Part shown: in pieces, positions 55,191-64,000 of the stretch
Position numbering within the stretch: position 1 is the first letter of the stretch
Layout: every line of letters starts with the position of its first letter
Source: Selaginella moellendorffii
Lineage: Eukaryota > Streptophyta > Lycopodiopsida > Selaginellales > Selaginellaceae
Length of the DNA stretch: 64,000 nucleotides
Direction: 5' to 3'
NCBI RefSeq assembly: GCF_000143415.4
Contig: NW_003314272.1
Location: forward strand, 964,951-1,028,950
Program-made: the position numbers and the translations under genes
Notes under the pieces: model-generated
Told to the model about the DNA's origin: nothing
Seen by the model: only the letters and a program-made list of their open reading frames with translations
Database searches by the model: none

Positions 55191-57269
55191 ATGGGCACTC
55201 CCAGCGGCATCCAGACCCGCGTGGGGAAGTATGAGCTGGGGAAAACGGTCGGCGAGGGTACGTTCGCCAAGGTCCGGCGGGCGACGAATCTGGAGACTGG
55301 CGAGCAAGTCGCGATTAAAATTCTCGACAAGGAGAAGGTCATGAGGCACAAAATGGTCGAACAGGTTCGTGTTTGTGACTAGTTCTCCTCGATTTTGGAT
55401 ACAATTCTCGTGATCTCGCAGCTCAAGCGGGAGATTTCAACCATGAAGCTAGTGAAGCATCCAAATATCGTCCAGCTCCATGAGGTATACTGGCATTTTT
55501 TTGCTGTAACTTCCCTCGAACTTACACGCGAGTCTGTGTCACCAGGTTCTAGCCAGCAAGACTAAAGTTTACATCGTTCTAGAGTATGTCACCGGGGGAG
55601 AACTCTTTAACAAGATTGTGAGTGTTCTTCTTCGCTAGTTTTTCGCCCCCTTCGTTCTCTATCTAATGCCAAGCTCCCAGGTGAAACAAGTCCGAATGAA
55701 AGAAGAAGATGCGAGGAGGTATTTCCAGCAGCTCATCAATGCCGTGGACTATTGTCACAGCCGGGGTGTGTATCATCGCGACTTAAAGGTGCCATGATAG
55801 CATACTTTTCTTTGTCCCGAGATTTCTCTCTGACTTGGATTCCAGCCGGAGAATTTGCTGTTGGATACGAATGGAAACTTGAAAATCTCTGATTTTGGGT
55901 TGAGTGCGCTTCCACAGCACCTTCGGGTATGAATTTTTTTCTCTTTCTTTTGGTATATTTTTGTGAGTGGATTTGCGTGGTCTTGGTTTGCAGCCCGACG
56001 GCCTACTTCATACTACTTGTGGCACTCCAAACTACGTTGCCCCTGAAGTAAGTCTCCTTTCTTAGTTCGATCATTCGTCACACTCTCTTCTACCAGGTTA
56101 TAAACAACAAGGGGTACGATGGGGCCACTGCGGACTTGTGGTCGTGTGGTGTTATTCTTTATGTACTGATGGCTGGCTTTTTACCCTTCGACGAGTCCAA
56201 CTTGATGAATTTGTACAAAAAGGTATGAATTTTTTAGTGACAGCACGTTGAAAATGTTTTTTGCGCGGTCCAGATTTTTCGTGCGGATTTCAAGTACCCA
56301 AAGTGGTTCAGCAGTGGAGCAAAAAACTTGATATCTAGAATTCTCCATCCAAATCCAAAATCCGTAAGTTAATCTACCTGTCCTTTTCCTTTATCTGAAT
56401 GCATCGGGTGGTTTGCAGCGTATCAAGATTCCTGAAATTCTCGAAAACGAGTGGTTCAAGACGGACTACAAGCCAGCAAAATTTCTCGAGGAAGATGCTG
56501 CTCATCTGAAAGATATCGAAGACGTTTTCAATGAGGTACACGGCCACTTTGTTTTCCTTGTCGGGATTCTCGTGCTCAATCGCGACTAATGTTTTGCAGG
56601 AGCATCTCGTCAAAGAAGAGAAGAGAGAGCTGAAAAGGCAGGAGTCAAAGCCAGTGCTAATGAACGCTTTCGAGCTGCTGTCGATGTCGTCGGGCCTCGA
56701 TCTGTCGGGTCTTTTTGAGAAACAAAAGGTACACGCTTAATCGTCATATGGTTTTTATCTCACGCAACGTTACAGGAGCCTGTCAAGCGGGAGTCTCGAT
56801 TTGCTTCCGTCTGCCCAGCGAATCAGATAATATCAAAGATTGAAGAGGCTGCGCGACCTCTCGGGTTTGATGTTCGCAAACAAGACTACAAGGTGAGACC
56901 AAATCTCTAGCATTCCTGTGATAACATCAGAGTGGACAGATGAAGCTGCTTGGATCGAAGTCTGGAAGGAAGGGGCAGCTCTCAGTAGCGACGGAGGTAA
57001 GAACACGAGAACCTAATCAGTCGCTCAGCCAAAGATGAAACTTTGATTGCTCAGGTGTTTGAAGTGGCACCCTCGCTTTTCATGGTTGAGATGAGGAAAG
57101 CGGGAGGAGACACACTAGAATACACAGCGGTAATGATGCTAGAAGTGGTGTTTCTTCATTGGAACTCACATTGTATTGCTCGTTTGGTCAGTTCCACAAG
57201 GATTTGTACGTCGGGTTGGAAGATATTGTTTGGAAGAACGAGCTGGAAGTGGAAAGAGGAGAAAGATAA
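55191..57269 (+). CDS. CBL-interacting protein kinase (CIPK/SnRK3)
   Basis: A Ser/Thr kinase that decodes Ca2+ signals through CBL partners. About 14 exons, first exon 55191 ([20 protein letters not shown]). Kinase motifs: [34 protein letters not shown] (split by an intron), [44 protein letters not shown]. The regulatory part has the NAF motif that binds [22 protein letters not shown], then the PPI region ([40 protein letters not shown]) and a C terminus [19 protein letters not shown]. The intron-rich structure and sequence place it with the CIPK3/9/23/26 or CIPK24 group, from memory. A complete family member. Confidence 0.95.
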
Positions 57270-58604
57270 AACTAGGACGCGAACGGTCACGATTTCCCAT
57301 CCTATATTCAACGAGGAAGAAAAACAATCACTCACCTGGAAGATCGAGAGCTGGCGGCGCGCCATCTCTTCCCCGAGCACACCGAAAGAGAAGAGAATCG
57401 TCGCTTTGACATTGTTTCGATTCATACAAGACCGAAATTTAAGTGTAAATTTTAAATGTGTGAATATTTAACCTAAATAATAATAATTTAAAACTTATAG
57501 CCCTAAATTATAAACCGGACGAAACGATATATATAAAATACTAAATTTCAAAATTATTAATGCAATTGTAGGTATGTTATTTCCCATTCACATCATTGTT
57601 CGAAAATCAGGAAAGGGCACCGGGGGTGCAGATCAAGCTGCAGATCGTTTCGATCGTTTTGAAGCCGGGACAGGGGACAAGCTCCTGGCCTTCGAAGGAA
57701 CTTCATGGCATCGTGAGATTCATCATGGAGATGGGCAAGCAAGTAGAACACGAGTGAGAGACTTGGCAACAACACCCCAAACTACATCATAGGGGACGAA
57801 TACACTTGCGAAGTCGTCAAGAAGATCGAGTTCCTGGACTTCGTTGCAAAACTAGACCACAGACCGCACTCTTCAGCTCACGATCACGAAATGGCCAACG
57901 ACACCCCCAGAATGCGACGATACAACCACACCCCCACCCGTCTACTGGATCAAATGCGAGGATACAGATAATAACACGGGATGGGCACGCCAACCCACAT
58001 GGGAGGCTATACAACATCGCAAACTATGTCAGACGAAGGGACTACCAATCAGGAAATGGTGGAACCAGCTGCGCAGAACTCCATAAAGCATCTGACAATT
58101 CCAGAAGGTGGCATGATCCACACCAAGCGTCCAACAAGAAGAGTGCCAGTCCTCATTGACAAAGTAGAGATCTGGATCCAACGAACTCAGGAATTTGCCA
58201 TGCGACATAGACACAAATTCAATACCGCCTGCCACGGTGAAGGGCTCCAGATGTGTACGGCTACTCGTCCAGATGCTGAACACGCAATGGGATGAGGAAG
58301 TTGTCACCTTTTGTTCTTAACGTGTGCATGCGTGCAACGGCCATGGAAGTTGACGGCTCAAGATCCAAAGGAAAAAGAGGTGAACTCACTAACGCAAAAC
58401 ACGTATGTGCCTGCATGCCCTTTGCCCGCACACTAAGTAAGCATGTGGTGTAGGACATATATCCCCTGCCCGAGATTCCAAAAGGCCGCTGAATAGCACA
58501 GAGCATGTCTACATCGAAAGAAAACTTTCCTCAAATCTTTTATGACTCTTGACTTAGAGAGACCTGATTTGTTTAAATTTGAAGTCTAGCGTTTAAATTT
58601 TTCG
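57270..58604. other. Intergenic DNA, no supported gene
   Basis: 57420-57570 is AT-rich. 57600-58300 holds several short open frames on both strands that do not connect. A stretch at 58318-58400 is an inverted match to 52190-52255. No gene is called. Confidence 0.5.
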
Positions 58605-61436
58605 TTGAAATGAATTGTGGCTTGGATCAAAATTTCGCGAGCCCTTGGGCAAGCAGATGGCCTGTGCTAGATCTTGGGCAAGCGCTCGATCAAGAATTTG
58701 GGAATCCTACAAGAAAGTTTTTAGCCATTCCCAGAACAATAACGACCTTAGAAGACATCTCCACGGATGAGAAGTTTCTTACCATGCCAGTCCCTGCAAT
58801 ACCTGGACAAAATGAAAAAGCAATACGTACCTATTTCGTTTCCAGTACTGTGGAACAGCGAAGTACATGGAGCCGCAGGTGATGGAAGAAATCACCTCCA
58901 GTGCGATGTGCTTCTCTGTACCACAGTACTGTGATGCCAAACTCTTCCTTGTGCATCTCAAGGAAGAGACTCAAATGGATCCTCGCCCATCGTCGCAATA
59001 GATATGGCGGATCGAAGCCCTAATTCTCTCTGGAGAGAACCCTAGGCAATGCGCTGTTGCTTTAGTAAGAGCTAAATACTAAAAATAGACCCTCGGGCTA
59101 AGTTTGGACCTAGCTTCGACGGCTGGGATGATGTAGACGGACGGTGGAGATGCGATCGCAATTTAGTGGATATATGCTCAAATATTCTAGTATATTCGAG
59201 GAGTTACCAACAGTCTGGACGAAAATAGGCGGCAAGGCACGCTCAAACTGTAAGTTTTGCCACATTCCGGAGTGTCCGCTATGGTGTTTCAGCTCAAGAA
59301 ATGAAGGTCCCACCCCTCGCAGCAGTCTTCCTCAACATGCCCAAAGCACCGCACCCACAGCCGCAACAATCCACCAATGACCAATCCCTCGCCAAGCGCA
59401 CCTCAAGCGGGAGAGATCAGCGTCAAACAGAGACGAGGAGTCACGGCAGCCATCACGCGGGGATCGTCACTCAACCGATAACTCCTCCAGCGATCGTCGT
59501 CACCGTGTCATTCAACTGGGATCTCAACCAAGGAACACGTCCTCAACGAAAAAAAACGCCATTGCCGGCAGCAACGGTCACACGAGAAACTACTATTCAA
59601 ACATACATGGCAATGAGCAGCCGGCTGATGCATAGCACAACACCGCCACGACACTGGCCAACACCAACATCGAGCCCAAGACCCAGTGCTGACCCACCTA
59701 AAACTACGGGCGAGGACCAGAGACGACCACTCAAGCATCACAATGTCAACCGCCAGCGCGCCCGTCAACATGGCCATTACGCCATAAAAGATTGGACTCC
59801 ACGGCGCAGCACCACCGCCCAGTGACATGGCTAGAGGAAAACATAAGGGGAGAACAGCCGCATGCGCTCGGAGACCAGGAGCCCCAGAACGTCGAGGGAT
59901 CACTGAACACTACGACCCGATCTACCACCAACCAAGGACTATTGCAGAATGAGAGGAGCCCCTCCCATACAGAAATCACTTCCTGCGTGGTTACAACTTT
60001 ACTAAGGCCTGATGGAGTGTGTGAATTGACCACCCACGCTTCAACGGAGAGGAAGTGAACCCCTGGTTTGGCCGTTACATGTACGAGAGGGACCAGATCG
60101 CGAAGTTCTGCACGGAGATCAACAGCGAATTCCTGGTTACCTTCAAACACCACAACGGGCTATCTGGGGCGAAGGCACTATCGCCAGCGTCACCTGGTAG
60201 AAGACGGCTGGTTTCCCTCTCTGGGCCGTTCTCCGCGAACCCGGTGGACTCCAGGCCGAGAGAGAGACCACGAAGGAGGCCCTCCGGACACTGGGACGCG
60301 TCATCTTCACCAACGTGAAATCAGGAACAAAAGAACTCAGCGAGGATCACCATGGGACAACACACGTATGCGCCGCAGTACGTCAACATTCCAGAGCGCC
60401 TGAACGTCACCAAGGATTTCGGCGCTTCTGGAACATTTGAGGCAGAACAATGTTCCAGCACCGGCAACCAAAGAGAGCACGCCACCACCACCGGGCATAG
60501 AAAACACCTCCATACAACAACAGAAACTTCCACGGACAGGAATGAGCCTCAAGACTAGATTTCCAAATACCTGGCAGCTCGAGGGGACGGCAGTCAGTGC
60601 GAGAACACCTATGAATGAGGACTAGAAGATTTTAGAGGATCAAACTCCACACTGATGCTGCTGAGGAAGCTGAGCAAAACGAGCAACAAACAAGGCCGCG
60701 TCTGATCCTAGACAATCAACAAGTTACACCCGCAGTCGTGAAACAACCGCCACTGAAAGACAACAGCAAAGGGCAAAAGGACAACCAGAAACGCAAGGAA
60801 ATGTCCAAAAAGGTGATCAAGCCAATCTACCCGATCGGCGGCCCAACCCCGACCAACTTAGATCCGTGATCAGCACAGCCGTGGCGATGAATGATGCATC
60901 TTACATCAGGCCAGCAACAAGATGCGGAGGCACCAGTGTCATGGCACACCACGCATACACTCAACCACACATCATGACGAAGTAACGCTCCAACATGCTC
61001 AGCAATGATTGTTCACGCTCCAAGCCCGAGTGCGAGCCCAGAAAAGTCGTCATGCAGTAGCAGCACTGGCTGCAGGGAACCAGAACTAAGACATCAAGAG
61101 CACTCAGGATTTAAAATCCGCCATAATCTTTACAACTCAAAGATCTTTACAAGGTACTCTACTGATTTTGGACTGCCCTAACGCCACAACAACAGCACAA
61201 GCGGGCACATTGCAGTGACGATGATGGTGATGGAGGTGGTGATGGTGATGACATCAGCGGCTTCTCACACGACTGCAGACTGGGTTTAGCGGAATACAGG
61301 CATTTCGACATTGCACTAGCTGAAACATGGCCCTGACCTTCCAAGCTTCAACACACACAGCACATCCATGGGACGAGAAAATGGAGGCATAGTCATCTAC
61401 CTGATCTGGGGGCTGTAGTCATCAAACAAGATGAGG
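58605..61436 (-). repeat. Dispersed repeat family C, large copy (minus)
   Basis: About 2.8 kb, the reverse complement of 47690-49745 with an extra internal segment. From left to right: AATTGTGGCTTGGATCAAAATTTCG, the foldback at 58843-58931, the CTAAAAATAGACC stretch, CCTCCACCGT-type region in complement, the FLVTFKHHNG-encoding part near 60120-60160, a CATCACC-type minisatellite in complement near 61210-61250, and a CATCAAACAAGATGAGG end. The two large copies enclose STIG1, MTB and CIPK. Confidence 0.65.
58843..58931. repeat. Foldback, copy 4 (inverted module)
   Basis: Starts and ends with CAGTACTG; arms pair over about 40 bp, as in the other three copies. A T-rich/A-rich flank with TACGTA lies on its left side where the other modules have TACGATCGTA. 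Confidence 0.75.
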
Positions 61437-61855
61437 TGAACCAGATAATATAAAGAATTGTTATTAGTATAATTCTTTTTTGAGAATTTTTTATATTAAA
61501 TAATTTTACACCATCTTAAATTTTTGCATTTTTTCCACTGAGCAAGGAGCCTCTTAAATAAACTATGTAGTGTAAGATGGGGAAAATAGAATAACACTAA
61601 GTCATTCACTTTGTACTCTACAAATGGACGGTGATAAGAGTTATAGTGTTATTGTTATCCCACTTCTATACAGCTTATGTGTTCAACAAACTTTGTTTGG
61701 ACAAGCGGAAAAATACTCATCAAATATTAATCCCAAAACCTAGCATCGGCATCTCGTGTCAATCGCAAAGGTAAACCCAACTCCATTGGTAATATTAGAT
61801 TATGACCATATACAAGTTTATATGGTGAAGCATTAATATAACTTTACATCTTTGT

Positions 61856-61900
<45 letters not shown>

Positions 61901-61954
61901 GAGACGGCAAATAATTATTATAATTTGAATGTTGAAAGTTCATATATTTCACAA
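61437..61954. other. AT-rich interval with TA microsatellite
   Basis: AT-rich sequence adjoining the retroelement, including an uninterrupted (TA)n run at about 61858-61898. No gene. Confidence 0.6.
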
Positions 61955-63889
61955 TCATCCCTTTGAATGTTCGAACAAGTTGTCCACCAAACTCTCTGAC
62001 TGTGGATGATAAACACCCATGAAAGTGTGGCATATACCCAACCAAGACATCAAAATATAAAATACCTCAACCATAAATGTGAGACTATTATTTGAAAGAA
62101 TTCGCTCTAGACAAGAATGTTGGAACACCATTCGATTAAGAAGGAAGTATCCAATAGCAGTTGCAAATACGCTAGCAAGAACACTAACTTCCACTTAGCA
62201 AGTCAAATAATCAAAAGTAATAATAATATACTCATTGCCATTGGTTGACATTGGAAAAGGTCCCATAAGATCAAACGCCACCAATTCAAACGGACAGAGA
62301 ATTGCAATTGACTCCAACCATTCTTCCACAACACAAGGGGAAGTATTACAAGCTTGGCACCAAACACAACTACGCACATATTGGATAATATCACGTCACA
62401 TCTTTAGCCAATAGAAAGACCTGCACAACTTCTCGGTCACTGAACAATGTCTTATATGCTCACCGAGCAGTATGACCAACCAAGTTCTTGTGCATCAATA
62501 ATGAGGTGACTGTAGTATGATCACCTTACAGTAATATCCAAGAACCATGTAGATATGCATAAAGTTTCTTGAAACCCTAGACTACTACTAAACACTTTTT
62601 CTTTATCGTAAGAGTAGTTCACCTCTGCTGGTTCTGATGTATGGCTACTATATGCAATGGGATAGTGCTGATTAGGCACACTTAGGCTATCTTGCATCAA
62701 CACACCTTCATAAGAAGCATTCACATGCAAAATAAAAAGTCAAATGTATTTAAGATATGCTAAAATTGGAGGAGTAGTCAATAGGTCTTTGAGATCCATG
62801 AATGCTTGCTCATTGTCTGCAAACTATATGAAAGATGAGTTGACAATTTTAGCAACGCTCACAATGGTGAAGTGTGACCAGAAAGATAATCCACAAAACA
62901 ATCAAAATATTGCACCTTACCCAGGAAGTGATACATATCATTCACACACTTTGGAGTAAGGAACTTTAGAACAGTCACAAGTTTGTCAAGATCAACTTGC
63001 AAACCTGGGTAATATGGTACTCAAGATAAGTCATGTCCTTGGACCCAAATATGCACTTTGACCGCTTCAGCTTTAAACCAACTTCTTGTAGCCGATCTAA
63101 CATTTTACAAATATCACAAATGTGTTCCTCCCACGTCCCCTCCGAGTGTATCAAGACATTATCTATGACGTTAGGAGTCACCTTTGGCATATCACAAAGA
63201 GCTTCGTCCATCATTTACTGGAAAGTTGTTGGAGCATTGTTAAAATCAAACAGCATCACCAAGAACTTGTATAAACCAAATGGTGTACAAAAAACAGTTT
63301 TAGGAATATTTTCTTCTGCCATCGATACTTGCCAATACCCAGAAGCAAAATCTAACTCGGTGAACCAACAACTTCCCCCTAGATGATCCAAAAAATTAGC
63401 AATGTGAGAAAGAGGGTACATATCTTGGATCGTCACTTCATTTAACGGACAATAGTCGATGCAGAAACAAATACTCACATCAGGCTTCATCATAAAATGA
63501 GGTTCACATGCTCAAGGACTTTAGGACTTTCGAATAACATCTTTTTCCAACATCTCTTTAATGTTTGCAAGTAAAATCTTGATCTCTTTGGATGACCGAT
63601 AACGAACAGAAATCTTGATTGGACGAGCATCCTCAGTTGGAATCGGATGATATATGGTAATCTTGGCCTTAGACGATAGGTCAAATTCAAAAAGATCAGC
63701 ATACTCCTTTATGAGCTGGTCAACCACTGCAACATAAAGATTGTCAAAGGGATCGGAAAAGGAGAACAAGATGGAAATATAGGAGGAAGTAATGGCGAGA
63801 CAAAAGTAATGGAAGTAAAGGTAAAAATAAAGGGATGAAGAAGTATTAAAGTAAAAGGAATGGATGAAATATAAGGAAGTATAAAACAA
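61955..63889 (-). mobile_element. Decayed Ty3/gypsy LTR-retrotransposon pol region
   Basis: Read on the minus strand in polyprotein order: a pre-RT segment (about 63740-63520), reverse transcriptase with LDFASGYWQVSMAEE and CTPFGLYKFLVMLFDFNNAP (63493-63215), the catalytic-box region reading NVIDNVLIHSEG (about 63170), an RNase H/GPY-linked segment with YPIAYSSH (about 62660), then integrase zinc and core segments (WCQACNTSP, FDLMGPFPMSTNG, GVYHPQSES; 62377-61955). Frames are interrupted by stops and shifts throughout, and the usual catalytic YxDD box is altered. No LTR was identified; the 5' end of the element lies beyond the window. It cannot be autonomous. Confidence 0.85.
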
Positions 63890-64000
63890 AAGGAAGAAGC
63901 CTCAAAATCACATTTAGCATGATTACGCTATAACCAATCCATACAAGGATGAGGTCAAAAGCTTGACTCGGCACCACTTGCAATGACTACAACTCAAGTT

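Overview
This window is plant nuclear DNA. It holds about 21 confident protein-coding genes, and most are typical land-plant genes: extensins, a UDP-arabinose 4-epimerase, CIPK and MAPKK kinases, a SEUSS-type co-repressor, HOS15/TBL1, SPT16, NSF, plastid DapF, a STIG1 peptide and a plant P450. Introns are very short (mostly about 50-80 bp) and genes are tightly packed, with convergent stop codons 48-210 bp apart and divergent start codons 91-430 bp apart. That style, with AT-rich repeats at both ends, best fits a lycophyte such as Selaginella. The species call is inference.

Layout. 1-6490 is AT-rich repeat DNA with no convincing gene. 6590-7126 encodes a small secreted protein built from 60-bp cysteine-rich repeats. 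7774-30203 is a dense run of housekeeping genes: a two-RRM zinc-knuckle protein, an unidentified Ala-tailed protein, NSF, a membrane RING protein, DapF, RPS28, a SKA2-like kinetochore protein, SPT16, a domesticated Harbinger transposase, a P450, HOS15, a GNAT acetyltransferase and a MAPKK.

30204-39890 is a tandem duplication carrying two extensin genes, remnants of a third unit, and fragments of unidentified genes. 39895-46206 holds a Golgi UDP-arabinose 4-epimerase (its product pathway feeds extensin arabinosylation) and a SEUSS-like co-repressor. 46735-61440 contains several copies of one dispersed repeat family. Two large copies lie in inverted orientation around STIG1, an MTB/METTL14-type m6A methyltransferase and a CIPK. 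61440-64000 is a decayed Ty3/gypsy polyprotein region on the minus strand that runs off the end.

The most unusual signals are: the four-repeat Cys-rich peptide gene with a degenerate fifth repeat beyond its stop; the transposase-derived gene lacking two of three catalytic acids; a perfect telo-box palindrome in the 91-bp HOS15/GNAT promoter; an RPS28 gene whose first coding exon appears to be the ATG alone; and an 86-89 bp foldback present in four dispersed copies. Exon limits were read by eye from GT/AG sites and reading frame. No alignment or database search was run.
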